Of a stretch of DNA of 64,000 nucleotides, positions 25,449 through 36,339 are shown one piece after another. The notes under the pieces were generated by a model, which saw only the letters and a program-made list of their open reading frames with translations, was not told the DNA's origin and made no database searches. The stretch is from Gamarada debralockiae (taxonomy: Eukaryota > Ascomycota > Leotiomycetes > Helotiales > Hyphodiscaceae): NCBI GenBank assembly GCA_002803225.1, contig NXFV01001303.1, positions 1 through 64,000 on the forward strand, written 5' to 3'. The position numbers and the translations under genes were made by a program. Position 1 is the first letter of the stretch. The number at the start of each line of letters is the position of its first letter.

Positions 25449-26552
25449 GATCATAGCTCTCGAAAAAGGGAAGATGCTGCGGCGTGGAAAGGGAGCAATG
25501 TTCCCCAGGAAAGAAGATTAAGTGACTATTTATCATTGGCAATGTTGGGAGCTGCAAATCGAATTATGCTTCCTCACTGCTAAACCTGTCTTTTCAAAAA
25601 TTGAAGTATGTTGCAGGCTGTCCCTACAACCGGACCTATTGGCCTGCCAATTTCAGCTTGGTAAACATTGCTCACAACCGTAGCATCGCCGAGTATTTGC
25701 TACAAACACCACTCGCTATCACCAGTACTAGCTGTATTTATCATCGGGAAAGATCGGGAGAATGGGGGCCAGTCGCTGCACTCTATACTGCTTTCCTGAC
25801 AGTATTCCTTAATTCTGCTCTAATTTATCAGAGGGTCAAACTTACAGGCTCGCCATGTATATCCAGGGTATTACGTCCGTATATAACAGCGGAGATTATC
25901 TTTGTACTTAAAGGACTAATTATACCTATGTCCTGTATAATTAAAGCGATCGTTTGTAATATGAATGTTATTGACATAGCGACGAAGGTCTTTTGGGTAT
26001 TTGAATATTCTACTATAACTATAGAAGGCGCATTTGGGAGGTTACAGCTGAGGGTATAATCTAATATCCATTAGTCTTATAGAATCAGGGTCAGGTGGCC
26101 AGAGGCAAACTTGAATTGTTCTTGGCTCGTGAACGAGCCACTGCACTCGAGGCAGAAGATAGGAGCACTAATATTCTCTAAACTATAAGATTAGAATACT
26201 ATACTAGGCGTCTTGGTTTCTGTACCCGAATTATAAAGCACTTCTTTTCGCGGCTTGTTAAGAAAATCTCCTCTATTGATATATATCTCTTCGCTTGTAT
26301 TAAAGGCCTAGCCTTGAGTGGCAAACTTTTGAAGCTAGTATTCTTCACTCAAGTCATCTCTTCTGCCAGGCATCTAATTCTCTACCGGGTATTAAGTCTC
26401 GTAGGTATGAGCTATTTCGTCGAATTTGTTATAAGCTCGAATACTTACAAGAAAGTAGATCTCTCCTATAGATCGCCATTTTGAACACTTTTGATACCTG
26501 CCTGTAGTGAAGCGTTGTACAGGTAGGTCATAGATCTCTTTAGACAGGTAGG
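25449..26552. other. Island after the giant pseudogene, no clear gene
   Basis: Composition is near normal to about 25760 and mixed thereafter. A TTG-initiated open frame at 25601-26059 reaches 152 codons with a hydrophobic second half, but it lacks an early ATG and any motif I recognise. The segment 26160-26480 is mixed. No gene is supported. Confidence 0.4.
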
Positions 26553-26750
26553 TGATTATCTATTGTTATATTATTGGGAAGTATAGACACTTGTGACACC
26601 GGCCTCTTATTAAAACCTACAGTTGATTGCGTATTGTGTTATATCAATGGGAAGTATAGACACTTGTGATACCGGCCTCTAATCAACACCTACGGTTGAT
26701 TGCGTGTTGTGTTACATTATCGGAAAGGTATAACCACTCTTCATACCAGA
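26553..26750. repeat. Tandem repeat, three copies of about 71-74 bp
   Basis: Copies start at about 26553, 26624 and 26698. Copies 1 and 2 share GGGAAGTATAGACACTTGTG, then a CACCGGCC-like block and CCTACRGTTGATTGCG; copy 3 diverges after the GATTGCGTGTTGTGTTAC block. The copies differ by transitions and small indels. Confidence 0.75.
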
Positions 26751-27690
26751 GAGGAGGCGAGGAGCCCTTCTATCACCATTAGGGGACGCCAGGCCTGGTT
26801 GTATATTCCTCCTTGCGCTGGTCATGGACTTCAACTATGATGCCGTATGCAACGTTTAGCTCACCAAATCACACTTAAAAGGAGGTGGAGATAGTTTCCC
26901 TTCGAGTGTCACAGGTTGCCTGCCCAGGGTATTCCGCAGTCATGCACAGTAGAACATGATCATGAAGGGCGAAGTTAGGAGAGGAGCCACTTCTTGTGTA
27001 GAGATTGACCAAAGATGTGTATGTTCCTCTGTATTCTCCTCTCTAAAAAGTACATGTCTAAGACTCTCGTGTTATCTTTTGCAGGGGACGGTTTTCGTTG
27101 AACGGGAGGAAATTTGACGCAAAGAAGAAAGAGACTCAGAGTATTCCGCGGGCTGGATATTGTATATACAGAAAGAAACGGGGCTGGAAGGGAGTACTGC
27201 TGTTACCTGATAGGAAAGAAGGTTAAATAACACAGAGTGGAAGAAGTTCGCTATCTTAGGCACGCGGATATGCAGCCTCATGAGGCTGAGTTCGGCGAGA
27301 TGCTGGTACGCGCGTCTCCTATGCAATTGCCTGTTCCCATTCCCATCCGCCTCATTGCCTGCTAAAAACATCATGTTCTATTTAATCCCAATATAAAGAC
27401 TAGCCTCTTGTCTCATGGCGATACATCTGTGGTCAGCACTTTCCTGCCTGCTACTGTGTTCGTCTCATCTGCAAGACAACTTGTATGATTGCGATATAGA
27501 TCCATCCCACAACCAATTAGTACCAGGTACTAACTAGAGTCTGCGTTGCCGTACTGTGGCCTTGCCTAGCTATTACGGATACCTTCCCGCCTCTCTAGAA
27601 TGTTCCAGGAGATATTATCTTAAGGATCACCGGTGATCCTCTGTGTTCTTACGTATTTATTATCAGCTGCTGTGCAGCGTAAGTGATCTG
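26751..27690. other. Normal-composition island with a weak minus-strand ORF
   Basis: The stretch has ordinary GC content. The best frame is minus 27374-27072 (100 codons, starting with two ATGs), with basic and Ser-rich parts but no known motif. It may be spurious. No other gene is visible. Confidence 0.35.
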
Positions 27691-28559
27691 AGCGTTATTG
27701 TATCCAAGTGCTAGCAATGAGTCGATGTAGATATAAAGGTTACTAAAGCTTGTTAGACTAGCCTTACTTAATGATTTGTAATATTCTTTAGTAAAGGTCG
27801 TGTTCAAGATTCGAATATTCCGCCTATATATAGAGATAATTTAAATCTACTAAGTAGAAATTAGTATTATAATGTTATTAAGTATATATTGCTACTTATA
27901 GGTAGTCGTCACAGAGCTGACTTAGATCTATATTATATATCCTCCTCTATACGAAGGCACTGCTGCGTTCGTATTAGTACTCTTGTATTCTTAAAGTCTT
28001 TTTGGATGCTATTATCTTACTAGGTAATATTAGTAATAAGGTAGTAAGTAACGAACTCAGTTATTAATATCTCGGTATTCGATACGGTGTACGAGTATAT
28101 TATAATGGCAAGAGCTGTAGCAAGATCCCTAGTTGTTATTATAGCTATGAAGCCCTAATATAGGTCCTAGACTCGATAGGAGTCCCTGTAACTATAGCTA
28201 TTAGATTAAAGTATTTATGTACTGTTTATTTATAATACTAAGGTTAAATATACGGCTATAGTAAGAGCTTACTTATTCCTTAGTTAGAGAGTATGAGAAT
28301 AGAGTTATAGAGACGGGTAGTAATTTCGAGGCTTTTAAGATAAATAAAGGAAGCTTTATTAAATATCGGCGAGACTAATAATAGTATTGTAGAGCGTTCT
28401 TTTCCGCCGCTCGAATTAATAGTAATTCCTAAGGTTTCTGCTATTGCTCCGTTTAGACTCTGGCTTCTAATGCTTAGTGAGCGCTAGATCCGGCAGAAAT
28501 ATTAGTAGTGCGACGTGATAGGAAGTACTAGGGTTTATATTTCTCTAGGATAACTCGTC
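27691..28559. other. AT-rich RIP block
   Basis: TA-rich sequence with scattered stops. It runs into the decayed frame that begins about 28.4-28.6 kb. I recognise nothing in it. Confidence 0.5.
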
Positions 28560-29938
28560 GTCTCAAGCTGGAGATTGAATGTCGTGTGGTTGTACTTTAT
28601 GTAATATGTCAGGGAATTCGCGTTGTGATATAGAAGTGGAAATTATAAATATCTTGAAGTTCAGTCTACCGAATAGGTTACTGGAAACGTTTCCGCCTAG
28701 CTGCCATAGTAACGAATCAGAATTTGCGTGACCCTTGCCTATCGCCGCTACTATCTACTATTATGAGTAAAGGTCTAGGCAGGTACAATATTGCTTCTTG
28801 CTTGTCTGTTCAAACTCTATGGCTTCCTTATATTTTACTTATTCAACTCGTCCCACAGCTATATTCCGTGGCTTGCAATACGATGCCGACATCCATCCTT
28901 CTAAACAGTATTAGGTCTTAGGCATGTATCTATGCTGATTATAGAGCTGAGGACCTTAGAAGTACAAAGTTTGAGAGTAGGAGCAATTTCAAGTATGAGA
29001 GCGCAATTCGTCTGCGCGTACTCCATACCAATATACTAGATATTATTTGATCGCGTCTATCTAGTATCGAAACGCTATAGATAAAGGACTTTGGACTCTT
29101 CTCTACAGTACGATAGACTGAGGCGAAGAAAGCGATTCGAGGCCTATAATTTGAGGGATTACTCCAGGTTTTGGAAAGATCTACTGCTGTTGCAGCGTGG
29201 TCAGCTAATGACTTCGTGAAGGCAGGATGCTTCGGGCTATTTCTATCTCTTCTAGCTCTTATCGATCGAGATAACGCGAGCGAAGAAACTGGGGGATCTA
29301 TAGTAATATATTGTGATATTTCCCTACCACTTGCTTTAAGGACTCGATTATAATAAGCGTGATAGTACGCCCTAGAGATACTAACTAAAAAATCCTACTC
29401 TATTAATGATGCTTTTAATAAATTAGACTTAGGATTTATACTAGGTATATCCGAATCACTTGAGGAACCTCCCTTGGGCCAGGGATCTGCCGCCAAATAT
29501 AAATAGGCTAGAGTTAATGTATAGGATAAACAGACAGTGAACTAGTGTCTTATTAACCTAATGCTGCCTATTACTTGGCATTTAGGCATTTTAGGCAATA
29601 TCGATCCGCGGTGACTTGCCTTTATATTTCTCCTGGACGGCTCTAAAGTATATGAGGCTCGGGTCGACGGTATAGTTACAAGCCCGACTTGTTATACTGA
29701 TATCGTCGGTATCTTGGAAGCGAAGAGGGGTTATCGAACAGATGAAGTTCGTGTACAAGAAGTTGCCTAGATAGTTGCTTTTATGAGCACCTTTTCAGTT
29801 GGTCAAGAGGACAGTGCCTGGACTGTGAAATAGTAGGTCACTTCTATAGTTGTTTGCTTGCCCTGCTAATATGGCCTCGAGTCGCTGGCTGGTATTGATG
29901 TGTACAAACGAGCTGTTTATTACAATTGCTACCTGTAA
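28560..29938 (+). pseudogene. Decayed fungal gene with PD-(D/E)XK-nuclease-like core
   Basis: A plus-strand frame is readable from about 28.6 kb to a stop near 29.94 kb, with TAG/TAA/TGA at likely Gln, Trp and Arg codons. Two well-preserved pieces are 29171-29353 (AAWSANDFVKAG, LALIDRD, GGSIVIYCDISLPLAL) and 29632-29790. The latter reads LLDGSKVYEARVDGIVTS, DIVGILEAKRGYR and then VRVQEVA(stop)IVAFM. The D-(17 codons)-D-(5)-E-x-K spacing and the following Q-E helix resemble the PD-(D/E)XK nuclease fold seen in many uncharacterised fungal proteins. The fold call is an inference from a short motif. The gene is not expressible as it stands. Confidence 0.5.
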
Positions 29939-31456
29939 AAGGCTATACTTAGAATTCCTAGCGATGGAGTAATCGGCGAGAGGAGATATGTCGGAACTGA
30001 GAGAAGAGAGCTTCCTTCACATGAAAGAGCATGGCCTATATAAGTTGAAGTTTCACTCCCATTTGGTTGCAGCTTTAGAGCACCTATATATCTTACTCTC
30101 AAATTGATTTTCTTGCGCAAGTTGACCATCCCATCCAGATCTCCTTCTGTTTCTATGAGCTGTACCTCGCACATTGTTCGAGGCTCAGATAAAGAAGTTA
30201 AAAACACAGGGCTGAACATTAAGCTCTAGCGAAGAACAAATCAGTGACTTCAATTCTAGATTTTAGCCGAGTGGAGTCATACCGAATACAGAGCGTGGTT
30301 CAAGAAGGATGTGCTCAAATTATCGGCGGAGAACTAGATAGGTTTTACAAGTCAAGATTTTACGTCCATGGAATTCCGAGCGATGAAGGCCTTTGGAGCC
30401 ACGAATCTTCAGCGCACTCTTGGTGGGGCTCTGTCACGAATCTCCGCCAACATTTTCAAAACATCGACTCCGTGTCCAATGTCTCGGTTGCAATCATTCA
30501 TCCATTTGGGAACCACACTCGTCGCAATTTGTAACAATGTCTTCTGAGGATAATTGAGATCTTCGGATGACCCAGAGCACAAACGGCCGTTCTATGTCGC
30601 GGATAGGAACTGCACACCTAATCGACTTGGGCGAGGCCTTGGTCCTCCATTGAACACGAAGAACGGGGTGATGCCCATCGGAAGTGTACGAAGAGTTCAT
30701 CTGCAGCGGCGAAGTATGGAAGAATCTTACCTTTGAGTTTGAGTTCGAGGCTTTTCACCACGGTCGATCGACTGACGTTTTAACCAACGGTGCATGACAG
30801 TTATACAAGAGTCGATAATACTCCTTTATATTTGGAGACGATTTGGAAGCTTTTGATAAATCTAAAGAGGTTGAGTAGTGCAAAGTTCCTTCGCAGCCTC
30901 ACAGCATAATGGTTAGCCTTCCCCACAATGATATGCGCTAGGGACGAGACATGTGACAATGGATGATGACATCAAAGGCCTTGAATATAGAGGGCCAGGA
31001 AACAATTTGACTCGGTCGCATGCATTTTTGGAGGGTTGGGTAGTGGTTGAGGTGGATGGAGAAAGATAGCGTACCCTGCACAGTCTCATGGTTCGCCGGC
31101 TCAAGCCAGTTAATAGGGACAGATGTTCGATAGGGCATCCGCTTACATTATGTATGTGTTGGCAACGCAGTCTCGGTGCATCTCTCATTAGGATGGAGCC
31201 TGATCTAGGCAGCAGTAGTCTCAATACAAATACTGTCTCATACCTCCTTCGAAAATATTATCTGATACCGATAAGCGTGTATTACTTATTTCTTTGGTAT
31301 GCTTACATCTATAGGCGTCGGAATAATTTTTACTGATTCCTAAAGCAACTATTTGAATTGCCCGGGAGATTACAAAGTCACGAACTCTGAGAAACCTGGT
31401 CAGCTACAATTTACCTTTGCCCACTCCTTTGAATTCCTTTAACAACTTCACAGAAT
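29939..31456. other. Normal-composition island, no well-supported gene
   Basis: Several overlapping open frames of 60-103 codons occur on both strands (minus 29929-30219, plus 30244-30534 from GTG, minus 30494-30700, minus 30913-31224). None has a motif I recognise, and codon usage does not clearly favour one strand. A short gene with introns could be hidden here. The last 130 bp probably contain the promoter of the small gene at 31457. Confidence 0.35.
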
Positions 31457-31666
31457 ATGTGTGAAGAGCTCATTCCTCGTACCAAACACCGCTGTGGTCA
31501 TGTGATTGACCAAAATAGTACTCTTAAGGAGTATGAGAATTGTGGGAATTGCGGTACTGTGAGGCATACTTCGTATCTCGGTCAGACAACAAAGAAGGAC
31601 CCGTGTCCGGATTGTGTTGATACTGGGCTTTGGGTGAAGGAACAAGGAGCTTGGAAAAAAGCTTAG
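31457..31666 (+). CDS. Small Cys-rich zinc-ribbon-like protein (69 aa)
   Basis: An intact 69-codon frame starts at ATG 31457. It carries Cys2, the CGH motif (Cys13-Gly-His), CxxC at about residues 29-32 (CGNC) and CxxC at about 49-52 (CPDC). The spacing would suit a small zinc-binding ribbon. The C-terminal LWVKEQGAWKK is aromatic and basic. Small proteins starting MC-E with a CGH and paired CxxC motifs are common and uncharacterised in filamentous ascomycetes. It lies 92 bp upstream of the kinase-like gene on the same strand. Composition is normal and no disabling change is seen. Confidence 0.7.
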   Translation: MCEELIPRTKHRCGHVIDQNSTLKEYENCGNCGTVRHTSYLGQTTKKDPCPDCVDTGLWVKEQGAWKKA

Positions 31667-31758
31667 CGCCAAATCACCAACCCTGGCTAGTCTGCGCCCT
31701 AGTCCTGCCAGACTTTCTACGAGGCCTTTGGTTTGACTCTTCTCTTATAGCCTATACT

Positions 31759-32697
31759 ATGGCCACAGCCAAGAAATTATCGCACGAAGTACCAAACCTT
31801 CTAGAGCTCCGCAGGGGAGCCACCGGCATCGTATACAGAATCAATTCCCTCATTGTAGTAAAGTGTCCCACAATTGAAGGTCACGAGGATTTCGTCAAAG
31901 AGAATCGAATTTTCGACATCTTGACACAACACCCACCTTGCCCTGAACTTGTGGCCAGTTTCCTGCGCTTTGACAATGGCAATTTCCTGGAATACATGTC
32001 TGGATTCTCTCTCTCCGAACGCTTGCAACGTCACCAGATCAGAGACCCGAAATCTGCTCGGGTCTTGTCAGTACAAAGCGTCGAGCCACTTCCATTGCGC
32101 AAGACATGGATGAAAGCATTGGCTGAAGGTACTGCTTGGCTCGAATCGCTTGGACTTGCCCACGGTGATCTAAAACCTGAGAATGTCTTGGTTGACGAAC
32201 AAGATCGTGTGAAGATTGCGGATTTCGATTGTACAAACTTCATCGGTTCAGAATTCGAAGCATGTATACCTCCATATGGGCGGCTCCTCGGCAGCGAAGC
32301 CGGGGCAAACGAGGGAACCTCAGGCAAGCTTGGTGCTCGTACGGAACAATTCGCTCTTGGCTCATTATTTTACTATATCAATTACGGCGTTGAGGTTTAT
32401 GATGATCAAGATTTTGGCAAAGATCACGGACCAGCTATTGTCGAGCGGCTGCAGCGAATGAGGTTTCCCAATCTCGATAATAACTTCGTGCTGGACTCGA
32501 TCATTGACGATTGCTGGCACGGTAGATTCCCATCCGTTGCCGCGCTGTCCGAATCTATTTCGCAGCAGTGTGATCTACGAAACTATTCCTCCCAAGCCAT
32601 GTTACCAGAGGAATTTGCAGCACGCCGGACATACTGTTTGCAGCTCGTTAGAGAGGGCATTCTTGAAATGATACAGCGAAAGGATGCGGACTCATAA
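31759..32697 (+). CDS. Divergent protein-kinase-like protein (312 aa)
   Basis: The frame is open from further upstream, but ATG at 31759 gives a sensible N-terminus, so I use it. Motifs: a glycine-rich loop RRGATGIVY (residues 19-26), VVK with Lys35, Glu48 as the possible salt-bridge partner, the catalytic loop HGDLKPEN (135-142) and DFD (155-157) in place of DFG. A Gly in place of Arg in HRD and Asp in place of Gly in DFG mark it as a divergent fungal kinase-like protein. Asp137, Asn142 and Asp155 remain, so activity is possible. The C-terminal lobe is short, with the whole protein near the minimum for a kinase fold. There is no intron and no damage. It ends tail-to-tail with the SANT-like ORF, overlapping by 6 bp. 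Substrate unknown. Confidence 0.85.
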   Translation: MATAKKLSHEVPNLLELRRGATGIVYRINSLIVVKCPTIEGHEDFVKENRIFDILTQHPPCPELVASFLRFDNGNFLEYMSGFSLSERLQRHQIRDPKSARVLSVQSVEPLPLRKTWMKALAEGTAWLESLGLAHGDLKPENVLVDEQDRVKIADFDCTNFIGSEFEACIPPYGRLLGSEAGANEGTSGKLGARTEQFALGSLFYYINYGVEVYDDQDFGKDHGPAIVERLQRMRFPNLDNNFVLDSIIDDCWHGRFPSVAALSESISQQCDLRNYSSQAMLPEEFAARRTYCLQLVREGILEMIQRKDADS

Positions 32698-33045
32698 GCA
32701 TAGATCATCCCTCTCTCGACCGTTTAGAGTGAGGTGCATGTAGGAATGGCGACGAGTTGTGGAAAACGGTTGGAGACACGATAGAAACATCAATGGTAGC
32801 CTTGCTTTGTTATTTTTGCTGGGAAGAGTCGTTTGAATGTAAGGATAAATGACATCAAATTCCAACGACACTAAATTGGATAATACACCAAGGACTTCCG
32901 ATATATCCTGTTTCGTCTGGGCCGTACCATGTTTCAGCGTGTGTACTGCAGGTTTAGTCCTACCTAGAAACTTGCCGAAGATCCAGTCCCAAGGCTTGCC
33001 CTCCTTCTTGTACGCCAACAAGTGCTGCTCGTCAAGTGGTGACAT
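32692..33045 (-). CDS. SANT/Myb-like DNA-binding protein, probably partial
   Basis: ATG at 33045 opens 117 codons. Residues about 4-40 (LDEQHLLAYKKEGKPWDWIF, then GKFLGRTKPAVHT) match the fungal SANT/Myb pattern of a helix, K/E-G-K-x-W, I/F..F-x-GRT and A-V/L, as in proteins with the W-S/T-P-x-E/D-E/D start. The usual Trp before the first helix is absent, because the frame begins right there and the DNA upstream (beyond 33060) is RIP-degraded AT-rich sequence. I infer that the 5' part was lost. The region after residue 45 has no known domain. It is convergent with the kinase-like gene. Confidence 0.55.
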   Translation of the reverse strand: MSPLDEQHLLAYKKEGKPWDWIFGKFLGRTKPAVHTLKHGTAQTKQDISEVLGVLSNLVSLEFDVIYPYIQTTLPSKNNKARLPLMFLSCLQPFSTTRRHSYMHLTLNGRERDDLCL

Positions 33046-33059
33046 TATTATATGAAATA

Positions 33060-34440
33060 GCTCAAATAGGTTAATTGTTTCTAATATTACTAAATGAACA
33101 GAAACATAAGAGCCCGACTTCTAACTCAGTCTCGTGCGCTATCCCAATATATGTCTCTGTTGGCCTACTTTATAGAGTCATTCTTATTGACTAACACCTG
33201 TAAGCCCCTCTAGAACTGGCATATATATATTGACTCTATTATAGCTTACTACTGTGTTATTATGGAAGTCAACGTATCTATTGCCAGACTAGCCTAAAGT
33301 GAGATACGTAATGCCTGTCTCCTGCCTAAGCGAGTTATAGAACTTAAATTACGTAGTATTATAACCAAGTATATTATCTATAGTAGGCCTAAAGTATCTA
33401 ATACTAGTAATATATATAGGAGAGGCAGAGGTAGAGTAATTCGTCTAGGTTAATAGCGTAATAACTCTAGTAGTATCCTCGATTTTTGCAAATCCGACTG
33501 CTATACTATAGTCAGGACCCTCGAAACTAATGATATAGACTTAGCTACAAGATAAGGTATTTGACGCTGCTATTGGACAGGATCCTGCTTCGTGCTCTAT
33601 AATATATCAAGGGGTAACCAAAGAAATTGCATTAAGGCCGCTAATAAAGAGGATAGCTATTAAAGTTATTATACTAAGAGAGATTAAGATTAGATTATTT
33701 CTATAGAGGTAATTTCGATACTTACCTCGCGAATATATCTAGTGGCGTACTATCCGCGGCCGCTTAAGAGATAGATTATTAATAGAAAGTAGTCGCCGCG
33801 GAGAGAAGAAACCTAGTATACTTATAAACTATAGCTTACTTAGCTTTTCTTAATCTTTGGATTATTCTTAGTAATCTTTTACTTGCCTGTTACTCTTATG
33901 AATTATACTAATTTAATAGTCTATGGCAGAACAAAAGTGGTGGGTATAGTCCTGCGTGGTTTTAGGGGCCTCAAAATAGTAATAGGTATGGACGATCTCG
34001 AATATCTTGGGGATAATATTGAACTGAACTAAGTTTATGATTGGATTTGTTTTATAAACTATATTCTATAATACATTTCATAAACTTTGCTGGCTAAGTA
34101 TAGATAGAGAGGTAATGTTTTATATAGAAAGGTATAGGTCCTTAAGAACTAATTATAAAACCTATTAAACTATTTCTATAATATAGTACTTTATTATCCT
34201 TGTTTACCTAGTATCTCGTCGTTATTATAGTAGTAGGGAGAGTAAACTTCAGTAAATAATGCTTTGCTTATATAAACTTGCTACCTTTAAAAGTAGAAGG
34301 ACGTCCGAATCCCTATTCTTTAGCTGACGGATAGTTCAAGTACTTCTGTCACTAGTTGGACTATTTTATATAATAGTAGCTAGTAGTTTCTGCTAAAACA
34401 AGAAAGGTAGTACTAGTAGACATGTATATATAATACTAAT
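33060..34440. other. AT-rich RIP block
   Basis: TA-rich, with dense stops and a few CG-containing patches (33580-33780). No domain recognised. Confidence 0.5.
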
Positions 34441-36166
34441 ATGGACCTCAATTATACTCCAATACCCTACAGGAACATAGTCCCCTGTATTTATAGTCAG
34501 TCTTTATATCATAATAGTGTTATATATCCTTATATATTATATTTTGAGTATTTGCAAACTTAATAAGTGACATAAGCCAGAGTATACTAATAATTATAAT
34601 ACTTTTTAAATTAGTCAAGGGCTTTATTATTTAATCCTTATACTTACAAAATTCCTAGGCTAAAAATCAATAAGATATAAATCTTCTATTCCTATAATAT
34701 TATAAGTTTCATTAACCTTAATAATAGAAGAATAAGGATAATAATATCTAAAGTAATATTAATACCGGCGCTCGTCTATCCTAGCACATTAGTATTAATG
34801 CATTTGGCCGGAACTATACTATCCTATCCTATCCAAGTAGCCTAGACTAGAATGCATTAGAATACAAAGAGAAGGACAAATACAGTGCCATTTATAATAT
34901 TACCCGCTATAATAGTATATATAATCCTTCTAAGTATTCTCTAGGGGAATATCCAGAGGTAAAAGTATAATATAGATAGTCTTATTATTATTAGACTACC
35001 TAAATAAAGTAATTCGTTAAAGTAATATATCTATATACTTTTAGGATACTATTATTATAGCTTTTATTTCTAACTTACAGAGAAGATATATATAATATTA
35101 TTAAACGAAATAGACCAGATATTTTTTCTAAGTCTATAATCTATAACTAGCAAGTATTTCAGTAACTATTAACTTCAAGGGCATATATAATAGTATTTGA
35201 CTTATAAATAACAGCTATTGCAAAGAGAGGGATTGTAAATCCCTATATTATATAAGCTAATAACAGGATAACTTTCTATACTTAGTATCTATATAATTAT
35301 AGTAGTTATAGTCTAGTCATCCATCCTAAATTAACTAGTTATTATTCTTACTAATATACGTAGGACAAAAGTCAATAAAGTAAAAGAAATCCTAATAATT
35401 ATAGTAACTAAAACCTCCTTTGTTCTATTTCGTAATAGCTAATAGTAGATTACTTTAGTTATGTTTTTGGTTACTAACTATATTAGAAGTCTCCTATAAA
35501 TATAGGTAATACAAAAACGAACTCAGAAACTCTTAGATTATATAGTTTACGCTTATACACTATTTAAGGCTATTACTTAGTACTTCGTTTGTATAAATAT
35601 ATATATCCTTTATAGGTATGTCAAATAGAGCAGGACTTAATCTAGGTATATATTACATCTACTCTTAATAAGAATCTAATAATACAGAGATTCTAGAGAC
35701 TAGCTTATAGTATAGGTAGGTAAGGTTTTATTTACTAAGAATAGGTTTATATAAGCAGTAGTAGTAAACATAGCTAAATAGGCCCTAAATACCTAAACTT
35801 TCTGTATTAGAATTTAAGAAATAAGGTTTCAGAAGATATTATTTCTGAGATATAGACTTACTAAGATCTGTCTATAAAATTGATGTCCTGGATATACTAG
35901 AGTTCTAAAGTAGAGTAGAGGCTTTATATCGGCAGAGGATATCCTGCTGCCTCCGCAGCTTCCAGAGGTTATCCATTTAGACCTGTAGGCTATTAGAGAA
36001 GAATAATCGAGGTTAACTTATATCTTGTAGGAGATGACCTTAGTACTAAAGATAATACTATCTAGGACGGATTATATTATATCTTACGATGAAAAAATCA
36101 AAGAATCAATAGATAATCCCTATAAGTAATCTATATTATCTACAGTAGGTCAATAATCTAAGATCA
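34441..36166 (+). pseudogene. RIP-killed gene of about 575 codons, unknown family
   Basis: From an ATG at about 34441 one plus-strand frame can be followed, apart from an uncertain first 150-200 bp, to about 36166. It has many TAG/TAA codons but no detectable frameshift. The least damaged part is the C-terminal third (GFISAEDILLPPQLPEVIHL around 35917-35980, followed by a helical Glu/Arg/Leu-rich stretch). The stops fall where Gln or Trp would be expected. I recognise no domain. A pogo/Tc1-type transposase or an RT was considered, but no catalytic motif is visible. Confidence 0.5.
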
Positions 36167-36339
36167 TCTTAGATCATCTTTTAACCTAATTATATTCGGT
36201 ACTAAGGAAACCCACGTCAATTAGCTAGCGTTGGGGGTTCAATGGCACTACGCAGCACTTAGTTCCCCAATCTATCTTTTTGTCTGCCTCGACAACTTCA
36301 TTGTAATCCATCAATTTATATATATCTAATCTACAAAGT

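Noticed and set aside
25601..26059. 152-codon plus-strand frame after the giant pseudogene
   Set aside because: It has no early ATG, no domain and weak coding character; kept only as a remark in the island entry.
30895..30960. TAGCATAATGGTTAGC-like string resembling a tRNA A box
   Set aside because: No GGTTCGA-type B box follows at the proper distance and no cloverleaf forms.
31630..31758. N-terminal extension of the kinase-like frame
   Set aside because: It begins with a non-ATG codon inside the preceding small gene's frame region; ATG 31759 gives a sensible kinase N-terminus.
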